A DNA stretch of 64,000 nucleotides from Rhodopseudomonas pseudopalustris (lineage in GTDB: Bacteria; Pseudomonadota; Alphaproteobacteria; Rhizobiales; Xanthobacteraceae): assembly GCF_900110435.1 (NCBI RefSeq), contig NZ_FODT01000004.1, positions 310,001 to 374,000 of the forward strand, written 5' to 3'. The position numbers and the translations under genes are program-made. This document shows positions 30,210 through 39,447 of this stretch, one piece after another. Below the pieces are notes generated by a model that worked only from the letters and a program-made list of their open reading frames with translations, searched no databases and was not told the origin of the DNA. The first letter of the stretch is position 1. Every line of letters begins with the position of its first letter.

Positions 30210-31319
30210 CTAGAACACCACCACCGACCGGATCGACTTGCCCTCGTGCATCAGGTCGAAGCCCTTGTTGATGTCCTCGAGCTTGAGCAAGTGGGTGATC
30301 ATCGGGTCGATCTCGATCTTGCCGTTCATGTACCAGTCGACGATCTTCGGCACATCTGTGCGGCCGCGAGCGCCGCCGAAGGCCGATCCCTTCCAGACGC
30401 GGCCAGTGACGAGCTGGAATGGTCGCGTCGAGATTTCCTTGCCGGCTTCCGCGACGCCGATCACCACCGAGACGCCCCAGCCGCGATGGCAGGCTTCCAG
30501 CGCCTGCCGCATCACGGTGGTGTTGCCGGTGCAGTCGAACGTGTAGTCCGCGCCGCCGTCGGTCAGGCCGACGAGGTGTTGCACGATGTCGCCGTCGATC
30601 TTTTTCGGGTTGACGAAATGCGTCATGCCGAAGCGGCGGCCCCATTCCTCCTTGTCGTCGTTGATATCGACGCCGACGATCTTGTCGGCGCCGACCATCC
30701 GCGCGCCCTGGATCACGTTGAGGCCGATGCCGCCGAGCCCGAACACCACGATGTTGGAGCCGGGCGTGACCTTGGCGGTGTTGACCACCGCGCCGACGCC
30801 GGTGGTGACGCCGCAGCCGATGTAGCAGCTCTTGTCGAACGGCGCGTCGTCGCGGATCTTCGCCACCGCGATCTCGGGCAGCACGGTGAAGTTCGAGAAG
30901 GTAGAGCAGCCCATATAGTGATAGATCGGCTTGCCGTTGTAGCTGAATCGGGAGGTGCCGTCGGGCATCAGGCCCTTGCCCTGCGTCGCGCGGATCGCGG
31001 TGCAGAGATTGGTCTTCTGGCTGAGGCAGCTTTTGCACTGCCGGCATTCCGGCGTGTACAGCGGGATGACGTGGTCGCCGGGCTTCACCGAGGTGACGCC
31101 TGGGCCGATCTCGCGGACGATGCCGGCGCCCTCGTGACCGAGGATCGAGGGGAAGATGCCTTCGCTGTCGAAGCCGTCGAGCGTGTAGGCGTCGGTGTGG
31201 CAGATGCCGGTCGCCTTGATCTCGACCAGCACCTCGCCGGCCTTCGGCCCCTCGAGATCGAGTTCGACGATTTCGAGCGGCTTCTTGGCTTCGAACGCCA
31301 CGGCGGCCCGTGTCTTCAT
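30210..31319 (-). CDS. frmA: S-(hydroxymethyl)glutathione dehydrogenase / class III alcohol dehydrogenase
   Basis: Oxidises the glutathione adduct of formaldehyde, with NAD. The 369-residue sequence begins [19 protein letters not shown] and has the catalytic zinc ligands in [10 protein letters not shown] and LGHEGAGIV, structural zinc cysteines in [16 protein letters not shown], class III residues in [20 protein letters not shown] and Rossmann GLGGIGLNV. An upstream extension of 40 codons is rejected because it is dissimilar to the family. It converges on the pqq cluster; PQQ-dependent alcohol dehydrogenases can make formaldehyde, so the pairing makes metabolic sense. Confidence 0.96.
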   Translation of the reverse strand: MKTRAAVAFEAKKPLEIVELDLEGPKAGEVLVEIKATGICHTDAYTLDGFDSEGIFPSILGHEGAGIVREIGPGVTSVKPGDHVIPLYTPECRQCKSCLSQKTNLCTAIRATQGKGLMPDGTSRFSYNGKPIYHYMGCSTFSNFTVLPEIAVAKIRDDAPFDKSCYIGCGVTTGVGAVVNTAKVTPGSNIVVFGLGGIGLNVIQGARMVGADKIVGVDINDDKEEWGRRFGMTHFVNPKKIDGDIVQHLVGLTDGGADYTFDCTGNTTVMRQALEACHRGWGVSVVIGVAEAGKEISTRPFQLVTGRVWKGSAFGGARGRTDVPKIVDWYMNGKIEIDPMITHLLKLEDINKGFDLMHEGKSIRSVVVF

Positions 31320-31365
31320 GACGATTCTCCCTGCATCAGTTTTGCTTCGACTGGCGTTACAGCTA

Positions 31366-31460
31366 TTCCGGTTCTGATTGAATCGGAAACGAAGCTCTAA
31401 CTTGATGTTCTGAAGCGTTTTCTTGACGCGAACCGGCATCCACTTCGCTCGAAAACGCTA
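31366..31460. repeat. Dispersed intergenic element resembling rhizobial mosaic repeats
   Basis: Contains a first palindrome (TTCCGGTTCTGATTGAATC...) followed by GAAGCTCTAAC and a TTTTCTTGACGCGAACCGG...CCACTTCGCTCGAAAACGCT second part. I recall very similar sequences scattered in rhizobial genomes. It lies upstream of the formaldehyde dehydrogenase gene. Confidence 0.6.
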
Positions 31461-31534
31461 TAGGTATCGCAAATCGGCGGCGGGACCGGAACCGTTTTTT
31501 GGCGAGCGATTCTGAACAGCGCGCGGGGGCCGCT

Positions 31535-33055
31535 TCAAACCGACGGCGCGTCGCAGGCGTCTTCGGCCGGCATCTCTTCGGCGGCGTTGGGGTCCCCGGG
31601 CGCGGTCGCCCAGGCGAGTTCGACCAGCGTCACCGTGCGCCGGCCGGTGCCGTCGAACTGGCAGACGATCAGCCCCTGTTCCTCGATATAGGTCAGCAGC
31701 CGCCGCGCCCGGCGGAGTGAGTGTGTGCCATAGGCGCGGGCGATCGCGGCGTCGCCAGGGCAGGGCCAGCCTTCCTTGGCCGCGCGCGCGATCATCATGA
31801 ACACGCCCTGCATGTCCTCGGGCAGCATCCCGGCGCGGATCGAGACGTCCTGCCAGCCGTCGTCGTCCGCCATGTCCTCGGTGGTGAGACCGGCGCGGGC
31901 GTGGGTCAGCATCCGGCGGAAATCGGTCATGTCGGGGACCGACGCCACCAGGCCTTCGATCCGGCAGCGCACCACAAACTCCTGATACAGCACCCCGATG
32001 GCCCGAAAGCCGGCGTCGGGTTCGGCAAGGATCGCGCGCAGGATGCGGTCGAGCCGCTCGCGGCGCGCCGTCAACTCCTCGGCACTGAGCGGCTGCTCGA
32101 CCGGCTCCGGACGAACCTCCAGCGCGGCGGACTTCGCCGCCATCAGCTGGCTCAGCAGATCGGGCGCAGAGCGGCGCTGCGGCCGCATCACGGTCTCGGG
32201 CGGCGGTTCGGCGAGGATGATGGCGCGGGCGTCTTGCAGCGCCGCTTCGGGCAGCGGCATCAGCCGCGGGGTGGCGTTGCGCGGGTGGGTGTCGGTCGGC
32301 CCGATCCGCAGCGCCAGCGGGCGGCGGGACAATGCGGGGCCGAGCGCCATGAATTGCCCGCGCTCGAGGTCGCGGAATGCATCCGCCTGGCGCCGCTCCA
32401 TGCCGAGCAGGTCGGCGGCGCGCGCCATGTCGATATCGAGGAAGGTGCGGCCCATCAGGAAGTTGGACGCCTCGGCGGCGACATTCTTGGCGAGCTTTGC
32501 CAGACGCTGGGTCGCGATCACGCCGGCGAGGCCGCGCTTGCGGCCGCGGCACATCAGATTGGTCATTGCGCCGAGCGACAGCTTGCGCGCTTCGTCCGAG
32601 ACTTCGCCGGCGACAGCGGGGGCGAAGAGTTGCGCTTCGTCCACCACCACGAGCATCGGGTACCAGTGGTCGCGTGCGGTGTCGAACATGCCGCCGAGAA
32701 AGGCCGCCGCGCGGCGCATCTGATTCTCGGCGTCGAGCCCTTCGAGATTCAGCACGGTCGAGACACGATGGATACGCGCGCGCTCACCTGCAACCTGCAG
32801 CCCGCGCTCGGTGTGGTCTTCGGCATTGATGACGAGGTGGCCGAACGGCTCGGCCAGGGTCACGAAGTCGCCTTCGGGATCGATGATCGCCTGTTGCACC
32901 CATGGCGCGCTCTGCTCCAGCAGGCGGCGCAGCAAATGCGATTTGCCGGAGCCGGAATTGCCCTGCACCAGAAGGCGGGTCGCCAGCAATTCCTCGAGGT
33001 CGAGTGTCGCCGATCCGCCCGCCGTGGTTTGCCCCATTTCGATCGCAACGGTCAT
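31535..33055 (-). CDS. HerA-like (DUF87) ATP-binding protein
   Basis: A 506-residue P-loop ATPase of the HerA/FtsK group. Walker A GNSGSGKS lies near residues 33-40, Walker B is at MLVVVDEAQLF, a sensor segment follows at GVIATQRLAKLAKNVAAEASNFLMGRTF, and the C-terminal part (about 400-500, ARRLLTYIEEQGLIVCQFDGTGRRTVTLVELAW) looks like a winged helix. Archaeal HerA works with the NurA nuclease; no nuclease or SIR2 gene is next to this one. Substrate and partner are unknown. Neighbours are unrelated, so it is an orphan of this window. Family assignment is firm, function is not. Confidence 0.85.
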   Translation of the reverse strand: MTVAIEMGQTTAGGSATLDLEELLATRLLVQGNSGSGKSHLLRRLLEQSAPWVQQAIIDPEGDFVTLAEPFGHLVINAEDHTERGLQVAGERARIHRVSTVLNLEGLDAENQMRRAAAFLGGMFDTARDHWYPMLVVVDEAQLFAPAVAGEVSDEARKLSLGAMTNLMCRGRKRGLAGVIATQRLAKLAKNVAAEASNFLMGRTFLDIDMARAADLLGMERRQADAFRDLERGQFMALGPALSRRPLALRIGPTDTHPRNATPRLMPLPEAALQDARAIILAEPPPETVMRPQRRSAPDLLSQLMAAKSAALEVRPEPVEQPLSAEELTARRERLDRILRAILAEPDAGFRAIGVLYQEFVVRCRIEGLVASVPDMTDFRRMLTHARAGLTTEDMADDDGWQDVSIRAGMLPEDMQGVFMMIARAAKEGWPCPGDAAIARAYGTHSLRRARRLLTYIEEQGLIVCQFDGTGRRTVTLVELAWATAPGDPNAAEEMPAEDACDAPSV

Positions 33056-33226
33056 GGCTCAGCCGACTCTCCTTTCGGAGGGGCGGGCTTAACAATCCGA
33101 GCGCAACCCGTCGAGCGCCGCGGGCGCTCGGCTCATTGTTATGCACGGCTGGTTGCCGCGAGTTCCGTGGAACCCGATCATGCGCCAGCCGTTCTGTCTG
33201 GCCGCTTCACGCATGCAGCGGCCCGA

Positions 33227-33847
33227 TCATTTGGCAAGGCCGCGCATGATGAGATCGATGCTGGCTTCCGTGAAGGCGCTCATGTCGAATTGTCTCCGTG
33301 TGCCGAACAGCAATGACCACAGGCTCAGCAGCAGCGCGGGGCTCATGACGATTTCGGTGAACGCGGTTGCGGGGGCGTCGCGGAACTCGCCGGCGGCGAC
33401 GCCGGAATCGATCACATTCTTGAACTGCTGCATCATCGGCTCGACGAACTCGTCAAAATGCCGGTCGACCAGCCCGGGGAATCGGCCTCCCTCGGAGATC
33501 AGGAAGCGCAGGATCTCGCGGGACGCCCGGTTCTCCGCAATGTGCGCATAAGTGAAGATCACCAATGCACGCAGGCGTTCTGTGTGCGAACCTCCGAGGG
33601 TGAGGGCGTAGTCTTTTAGATTCGGAAGAAACTCGTTGGATTTGTGCCGGACCATTTCCTCGAACACGCGTTCCTTGGTGTCGAAGTAAAAATAGATCGT
33701 TCCCTTGGTCACCCCGGCGAGGGCGGCGACGTCCTCGAGACGAGCCGCTGAGTAGCCGTGCTTCACGAATTCCTCGAAGGCCGCGTCGAGGATCTCTGCC
33801 GGCCGCTCGGCTTTGCGCCGGGCACGTTTCTTTGTTTCAGGAGGCAT
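33227..33847 (-). CDS. TetR-family repressor
   Basis: A 206-residue repressor with an N-terminal helix-turn-helix (ILDAAFEEFVKHGYSAARLEDVAALAGVTKGTIYFYF pattern, about residues 17-55) and a ligand-binding C-terminal half of the AcrR-associated type. The ATG giving MPPETKKRAR is used; starts 8, 9 or 27 codons upstream would overlap the divergent promoter. It is divergent from the RND operon, 81 nt away, with a palindrome in the gap, the classical layout of an efflux repressor. Confidence 0.9.
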   Translation of the reverse strand: MPPETKKRARRKAERPAEILDAAFEEFVKHGYSAARLEDVAALAGVTKGTIYFYFDTKERVFEEMVRHKSNEFLPNLKDYALTLGGSHTERLRALVIFTYAHIAENRASREILRFLISEGGRFPGLVDRHFDEFVEPMMQQFKNVIDSGVAAGEFRDAPATAFTEIVMSPALLLSLWSLLFGTRRQFDMSAFTEASIDLIMRGLAK

Positions 33848-33876
33848 TATGGGAACTCCATTCACCTGCATCATAT

Positions 33877-33900
33877 TATTGACTTTCGAGTCAGTCAATA
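33877..33900. promoter_or_regulatory. Inverted repeat, probable TetR operator of the efflux operon
   Basis: Perfect 8-bp inverted repeat TATTGACT / AGTCAATA with an 8-nt spacer, lying between the divergent tetR and adaptor genes. TTGACT within it may also serve as a -35 box, so binding would block the promoter. Confidence 0.7.
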
Positions 33901-33928
33901 GTAAGCAAATGCCTATGCTATTGTTCAA

Positions 33929-35020
33929 ATGAGCCGATCCCTCATGCTCCCTTCGCTCCGGAACGTCCTTTGGCTGCCTGTTTGCGTGGTGCTGGCGGGC
34001 TGCAGTGAAGAAGCTCCCCAGAATCGGCCGGCGGCCTTGGTCAAGACCGAGCTCGTGCGGTTGCAGCCCCGGCAGACCGTCATTCGTCTGACCGGCGACG
34101 TTCAGGCGCGCGTCAGCACTGAATTGTCATTCCGGGTGAGTGGGCGGGTGATCGAGCGCCTTGTGGATGTCGGCGCCCATGTGAAGGCCGGCGACGTGCT
34201 GGCGAGGATCGATCCGACCGAGCAACGCGCCGACCTTGTCGGCGCGCAGGCGGCAGTGGCGGCTGCGGAGGCTCAATTGCGTCTCGCCAAGGCGACCTTC
34301 GAGCGGCAGAAGTCGCTGATGGCCAGCGGCTTCACCACCCGGGTGGCATTCGATCAGGCGCAAGAGGGGTTGCGGACCGCGGAAGGATCGCTCGACACGG
34401 CCAAGGCGCAGTTGGGCATCGCCACCGATGCGCTGAGCTATACCGAGCTTCGGGCCAGCGCTGCGGGGATCATCACTGCGCGCAACATCGAGGTCGGTCA
34501 GGTCGCGCAATCCGCCCAGTCTGCTTACACACTCGCCGAGGATAACGCCCGTGACGCCGTGTTCGACGTCAACGAGTCGATCTTCCTGACGCCGCTCGAG
34601 GGCAGCACCGTCAAGCTGACAATGGTGTCGGACCCGTCGATCAGCGCGATCGCGCGTCCGCGCGAGATTTCTCCCACGGTCGACCAGAAGAGTGGGGCCG
34701 TCCGGGTCAAGCTGTCGATCGAAGATCCGCCGGCGGCGATGACGCTCGGCAGCATCGTGACCGGCGAGGGGCGCGGCAGGCCGGTCGACAAGATCGTGCT
34801 GCCCTGGAGTGCCCTGAACGCCAATCTCACTGGGCCGGCCGTCTGGGTCGTCGATCCAAAAACCCGCGCGGTGGCGCTCAAGAATGTCGTGATCGAGAGC
34901 TACGAAACCAATTCGATCGTGGTCGGCGGCGGTCTCACCGCCGGCGAGCGGGTCGTCGTCGACGGCGGCAAGCTGCTCCGGCCGGCACAAATCGTCACCT
35001 ATGACGGGGAAAACTCATGA
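33929..35020 (+). CDS. RND efflux periplasmic adaptor lipoprotein, first copy
   Basis: A membrane-fusion protein that links an inner-membrane RND pump to an outer-membrane channel. A lipobox (VVLAGC) ends the signal at about residue 26; then come the beta-barrel/lipoyl part (LSFRVSGRVIERLVDVGAHVKAGDVLARIDP), a coiled coil rich in Ala and Gln (LVGAQAAVAAAEAQLRLAKATFERQKSLM) and the second lipoyl half (RASAAGIITARNIEVGQV). It is 363 residues long. Its stop overlaps the next adaptor's ATG in ATGA. No outer-membrane factor gene follows. Confidence 0.93.
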   Translation: MSRSLMLPSLRNVLWLPVCVVLAGCSEEAPQNRPAALVKTELVRLQPRQTVIRLTGDVQARVSTELSFRVSGRVIERLVDVGAHVKAGDVLARIDPTEQRADLVGAQAAVAAAEAQLRLAKATFERQKSLMASGFTTRVAFDQAQEGLRTAEGSLDTAKAQLGIATDALSYTELRASAAGIITARNIEVGQVAQSAQSAYTLAEDNARDAVFDVNESIFLTPLEGSTVKLTMVSDPSISAIARPREISPTVDQKSGAVRVKLSIEDPPAAMTLGSIVTGEGRGRPVDKIVLPWSALNANLTGPAVWVVDPKTRAVALKNVVIESYETNSIVVGGGLTAGERVVVDGGKLLRPAQIVTYDGENS

Positions 35021-36090
35021 CCTCGCCGCGGATCATTGGCGTGATCGCAGTCTGCGCGCTGGTCGCCGGCTGCCAGGAGAAGGCCAGCCAACCGGAACCG
35101 ATCCGGCCGGTGCTGTCGACCGTCGTCGCGCCGCTGGAGGCAACAAGCCTGGCCGTGGTCGGCACCGTCGAACCTCAGTTCAAGACGGATTACGGCTTTC
35201 GTGTACTCGGGCGCCTGATCGCGCGGCCGGTCAATATCGGCGACGTCGTTTCGAAGGGGCAGGCGCTCGCTGCGATCGATCCGTTCGCGGCGGAACTGGC
35301 CGTCCGCTCGGCGCTGGCCGACGTTGCGACGGCTCAGGCGCAATTGGCGAACGCCAACGCCACCGCCAACCGCCAGCGAACGCTGATCGAAACCGGCGCG
35401 ACCACCAAGGCGACGCTGGATTCCGCAGAGCAGAGCAATTCGGCCGCGCAAGCTGCGGTCATTCGTGCCCAATCAAGCCTGACCAAGGCGCGCGAACAAC
35501 TGAGCTACACCAAGCTCGAAAACGAATATGCCGGGGTCGTCACCGCAGTCGGCGTGCAGGTCGGACAAGTCGTCAATCCCGGTCAGACCGTGGTGACGGT
35601 TGCACGACCGGATATCCGCGAGGCGGTGATCGACGTCGCCGACGATCTTGCTGGCGTTCTGCGGACCGGCATGCCGCTGACGGTGGCACTGCAACTGGAT
35701 CCCCGAATCCGCGTCGAGGGCAGAGTGCGTGAGATTTCGCCGCAAGCCGATCCGGTGACCCGAGCACGCCGGATCCGCATCACTCTCGACAATCCGCCGG
35801 AGACGTTCCGGCTGGGATCCACGATTACGACGCTCATTCCGGGGAAACCGGCGCGGGGATTTCGCTTGCCGGCAACGGCGATCCTGACGGAGGGCGGCCA
35901 ATCGAGCGTCTGGATGATCGATCCCGCCGCCAAATCGGTCACCAAGCGCAAGGTGCAGGTCGTGACCAATGACGACGGTTCGGTCGATGTCGTCGAGGGA
36001 ATCGAGGCCGGCGCGCGTATCGTGACGGCGGGCGTGCATCATCTCAAGCAAGGCCAGAAGGTCCGGTTCGAAGAGGGAAGCGTCTCGTGA
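35017..36090 (+). CDS. RND efflux periplasmic adaptor lipoprotein, second copy
   Basis: A second membrane-fusion protein of the same operon, 357 residues, with its own lipobox (ALVAGC, about residue 19). It shares the layout of its neighbour but is clearly diverged: YGFRVLGRLIARPVNIGDVVSKGQALAAIDPF, coiled-coil LADVATAQAQLANANATANRQRTLIETGA, then ENEYAGVVTAVGVQVGQV. The two adaptors probably work as a pair, as TriA and TriB do in Pseudomonas. Four-base overlaps (ATGA before, GTGA after) link it to both neighbours. Confidence 0.93.
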   Translation: MTSPRIIGVIAVCALVAGCQEKASQPEPIRPVLSTVVAPLEATSLAVVGTVEPQFKTDYGFRVLGRLIARPVNIGDVVSKGQALAAIDPFAAELAVRSALADVATAQAQLANANATANRQRTLIETGATTKATLDSAEQSNSAAQAAVIRAQSSLTKAREQLSYTKLENEYAGVVTAVGVQVGQVVNPGQTVVTVARPDIREAVIDVADDLAGVLRTGMPLTVALQLDPRIRVEGRVREISPQADPVTRARRIRITLDNPPETFRLGSTITTLIPGKPARGFRLPATAILTEGGQSSVWMIDPAAKSVTKRKVQVVTNDDGSVDVVEGIEAGARIVTAGVHHLKQGQKVRFEEGSVS

Positions 36091-39000
36091 AGTCTTTCAA
36101 CCTCTCCGACTGGGCTCTGCAACATCGTTCGCTGGTCTGGTACTTCATGATCGCGTTCATGTTCGCCGGGCTGTTCTCCTACCTCGAGCTCGGACGCGAA
36201 GAAGACCCTGCCTTCACCATCAAGACCATGGTGATCCAGGCCAAGTGGCCTGGCGCCTCGGCTGAAGAAACCACGCGACAGGTCACCGACCGGATCGAGA
36301 AGAAGCTCGAGGAACTGGAGTCTCTGGACTACACCAAGAGCATCACCACGCCCGGACAGACGACGGTGTTCGTCAATCTGCGCGACACCACCAAGGCGCG
36401 CGACGTCACGCCCACCTGGGTCCGCGTCCGCAATATGATCAACGACATCAAGGGTGACTTTCCGGAGGGCGTGATCGGACCGGGTTTCAACGACCGCTTC
36501 GGTGACGTGTTCGGCAATATCTACGCCTTCACCAGCGACGGCCTGACCCAGCGGCAGTTGCGAGACAAGGTCGAGGAAGTCCGCGCCCAGGTCCTGCAGG
36601 TGCCTAATGTCGGCCGCGTCGACATCGTCGGCGCGCAGGACGAGGTGATTTTTCTCGAGTTCTCGACCCGCAAAGTCGCGGCCCTTGGTCTCGACCAGCG
36701 TTCGATCCTGACATCGCTCCAGGCGCAGAATGCGATCACTCCGTCCGGTGTGCTGCAAGCCGGGCCGGAGCGGATCAGCGTGCGGGTCAGTGGGCAGTTC
36801 ACCTCGGAGGAGAGCCTCAAAGCGATCAATTTGCGCGTCAATGATCGGTTCTTTCCGCTCACCGACGTCGCCACCATCCGCCGCGGCTATTCCGATCCGC
36901 CGACGTCGCTGTTCAGGTTCAAGGGTGAGCCCGCGATCGGCTTGACGATCGGCATGAAGGCCGGCGCCAATCTGCTCGAATTCGGCCAAGCGCTGAAGAA
37001 GGAGATGACGCGGATCTCAGCCGACCTGCCGGTCGGCGCCGAAGTTCATCTGGTATCCGATCAGCCGCAGATCGTCGACGACGCAGTTTCGGGCTTCACC
37101 CGGGCTCTATTCGAAGCGGTCGTCATCGTGCTGGCGATCAGTTTCATCAGCCTCGGAATGCGTGCCGGCCTCGTTGTCGCGATCTCGATTCCACTGGTGC
37201 TGGCGATCACCTTCATGGTGATGTCCTATTCCGGAATCTCGTTGCAGCGGATTTCGCTGGGGGCGCTGATCATCGCTCTCGGCCTTCTGGTCGATGACGC
37301 AATGATTGCGGTCGAAATGATGGTGGCCCGGCTCGAGGTCGGCGACACGCTCGCCAAGGCCGCAACCTACGTCTACACCTCGACTGCCTTTCCGATGCTG
37401 ACAGGCACGCTGGTGACGGTCGCGGGCTTCATCCCGATCGGCCTCAACAGCAGCGCGGCGGGCGAATTCACCTTCACGCTGTTCGTCGTGATCGCGGTGT
37501 CGCTGCTGACATCGTGGATCGTCGCGGTCCTGTTCACGCCTCTGCTCGGCGTCACCATCCTGCCGGACAAGATGAAGAGCCATCACGAGAACAAAGGATG
37601 GTTTTCGACCGGCTTCAGTCGCGTGCTGATTTTTTGCATGCGGCGGCGCTGGTTGACGATCACGGTGACGCTGGCAGCGTTCGCGCTGTCGATCGTCGGG
37701 ATGCGGTTCGTCCAGCAGCAGTTCTTCCCATCTTCCGATCGCAAGGAACTCATCGTCGACTGGAATCTCCCCAAGAACAGCTCGATTGCCGAGACCAGCG
37801 CGCAGATGGCGCAGTTCGAGCGCGAGGCGTTGCAGGGTAAGGACGGCATCGATCACTGGTCGACCTATGTCGGTCAGGGGGCGCCGCGTTTCGTGTTGTC
37901 GTTCGATGTTCAACCCGCGGATTTCTCGTTTGGGCAGATGGTGATCGTGACCAGAAGCCTGGCTGACCGGGACCGGCTGAGGGGCGAGTTGCAGGGCTAT
38001 CTGAAAAAGACGTTCCCCGGGACCGACGCACTGGTGAATCTGCTCGACATCGGCCCGCCAGTCGGGCGGCCGGTCCAGTATCGTCTCAGCGGCCCGGACA
38101 TTGCAAAAGTACGTGCCCTGTCGCGCGAGCTCGCTGGCATCGTTGCCGGCAACCTGCATCTCGGCGACGTGGTGTTCGACTGGATGGAGCCCGCGCGGGT
38201 CGTCAAGGTCGACGTGCTGCAAGACAAGGCGCGGCAGCTCGGCGTGACCTCTGAAGACATCGCGTCTACGCTCAACAGCATCGTCGACGGCGTATCTATC
38301 ACTCAGGTTCGCGACGACATCTATCTGGTCAAGGTGCTGGGCCGCGCCAACGCTGCAGAGCGCGGTTCGATTGAAACGCTGCGCAATCTGCAATTGTCGG
38401 GCAGCAGCGGACAGTCTGTTCCGCTCGCGGCGGTGGCAACGTTCCGCTACGAGCTCGAGCAGCCGACGATCTGGCGGCGGTCGCGTCTGCCGACGATCAC
38501 CATCAAGGCAAGCATTCGGGATGGCGTTCAGCCGGCGACTGTCGTCCAGCAGTTGAAGGCGCCGATCGCCGAATTCTCCTCGAAGCTGCCGGTCGGCTAT
38601 TCCGTCGCGGTAGGCGGCAGCGTCGAGCAGAGTGGAAAGTCCCAGGCGCCGATCGCCGCGGTCGTGCCGATCATGCTGTTCGCGATGGCGACCATCCTGA
38701 TGGTGCAGCTGCAGAGCTTCAGCCGGCTGTTTCTGGTGTTCGCCGTCGCACCGCTGGCTTTGATCGGCGTCGTCGCGGCATTGTTACCCAGTGGGGCGCC
38801 GCTCGGCTTCGTCGCGATCCTCGGCGTGCTGGCGCTGATCGGAATTCTGATCCGCAATTCGGTCATTCTGATCGTGCAGATCGAACATTTGCGCAGTGAG
38901 GGCAAGCCGCCATGGGAAGCGGTGGTCGAGGCGACCGAACATCGTATGCGACCGATCCTGTTGACCGCCGCCGCGGCCAGCCTGGCGCTGATCCCGATCG

Positions 39001-39143
39001 CGCGCGAGGTGTTCTGGGGGCCGATGGCCTACGCGATGATGGGTGGCATCATCGTCGGAACGGTTCTGACGCTGCTGTTCCTGCCCGCGCTCTACGTTGC
39101 GTGGTTCCGTATCAAGATGCCCGAAGAAGGCGCGCCTGCATGA
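36087..39143 (+). CDS. RND-family multidrug efflux pump, inner-membrane subunit
   Basis: A 1018-residue proton-driven pump with the full RND layout: a first transmembrane helix near residues 13-33, two large periplasmic loops, and two sets of helices. The proton-relay acid pair is seen in IIALGLLVDDAMIAVEMM. Other motifs are GREEDPAFTIKTMVIQAKWPGASAEE at the start and GVLALIGILIRNSVILI in the second half. It starts at GTG overlapping the second adaptor's stop, and its own stop overlaps the following small gene. Substrates are not evident. Confidence 0.95.
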   Translation: MKSFNLSDWALQHRSLVWYFMIAFMFAGLFSYLELGREEDPAFTIKTMVIQAKWPGASAEETTRQVTDRIEKKLEELESLDYTKSITTPGQTTVFVNLRDTTKARDVTPTWVRVRNMINDIKGDFPEGVIGPGFNDRFGDVFGNIYAFTSDGLTQRQLRDKVEEVRAQVLQVPNVGRVDIVGAQDEVIFLEFSTRKVAALGLDQRSILTSLQAQNAITPSGVLQAGPERISVRVSGQFTSEESLKAINLRVNDRFFPLTDVATIRRGYSDPPTSLFRFKGEPAIGLTIGMKAGANLLEFGQALKKEMTRISADLPVGAEVHLVSDQPQIVDDAVSGFTRALFEAVVIVLAISFISLGMRAGLVVAISIPLVLAITFMVMSYSGISLQRISLGALIIALGLLVDDAMIAVEMMVARLEVGDTLAKAATYVYTSTAFPMLTGTLVTVAGFIPIGLNSSAAGEFTFTLFVVIAVSLLTSWIVAVLFTPLLGVTILPDKMKSHHENKGWFSTGFSRVLIFCMRRRWLTITVTLAAFALSIVGMRFVQQQFFPSSDRKELIVDWNLPKNSSIAETSAQMAQFEREALQGKDGIDHWSTYVGQGAPRFVLSFDVQPADFSFGQMVIVTRSLADRDRLRGELQGYLKKTFPGTDALVNLLDIGPPVGRPVQYRLSGPDIAKVRALSRELAGIVAGNLHLGDVVFDWMEPARVVKVDVLQDKARQLGVTSEDIASTLNSIVDGVSITQVRDDIYLVKVLGRANAAERGSIETLRNLQLSGSSGQSVPLAAVATFRYELEQPTIWRRSRLPTITIKASIRDGVQPATVVQQLKAPIAEFSSKLPVGYSVAVGGSVEQSGKSQAPIAAVVPIMLFAMATILMVQLQSFSRLFLVFAVAPLALIGVVAALLPSGAPLGFVAILGVLALIGILIRNSVILIVQIEHLRSEGKPPWEAVVEATEHRMRPILLTAAAASLALIPIAREVFWGPMAYAMMGGIIVGTVLTLLFLPALYVAWFRIKMPEEGAPA

Positions 39144-39424
39144 CACGTAAAGACTTGGACTCCTCGCTGCCGTCGCTGTGTCGCGGCGCCCGTGTTCGGA
39201 TGAGCGCGCTCGGACGAGCCCGCCATCCCAAATACGGCGATCGGGAAGGGCTGATTGTGGGCCAGGGCTCTCCGAGCAGTTGGAGGGTCAAATTCGATGA
39301 CCGCAAGACCATTCAGGCCATCCATCAGGATTACCTCGAACGTGTTCCCCGGTCGACGCAGTCGCCTCCTCAATCCGCCGATCCGAGGGCTGCCCGGCAT
39401 CGCGCTGCCTCGTCAAATCCTTAA
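39140..39424 (+). CDS. 94-residue protein coupled to the RND pump gene, function unknown
   Basis: Starts in the sequence ATGA that contains the pump gene's stop codon, so it is probably translated with the operon. The central part (RVRMSALGRARHPKYGDREGLIV, then SWRVKFDDRKTIQAIHQDYLERV) resembles a small SH3/KOW-like beta fold; the tail is Pro- and Arg-rich and likely disordered. No signal peptide or membrane helix is seen, so it is cytoplasmic. I do not recognise the family. The frame is open well upstream, but that part lies inside the pump gene. Confidence 0.6.
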   Translation: MTRKDLDSSLPSLCRGARVRMSALGRARHPKYGDREGLIVGQGSPSSWRVKFDDRKTIQAIHQDYLERVPRSTQSPPQSADPRAARHRAASSNP

Positions 39425-39447
39425 GTCTTTTCTCCGATTGTGTGGGT

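Noticed and set aside
31535-33226. A HerA/NurA or HerA/SIR2 defence operon
   Set aside because: Only the ATPase is present; the next genes are a TetR regulator and an efflux operon on other transcripts. It remains only a hypothesis in the findings.
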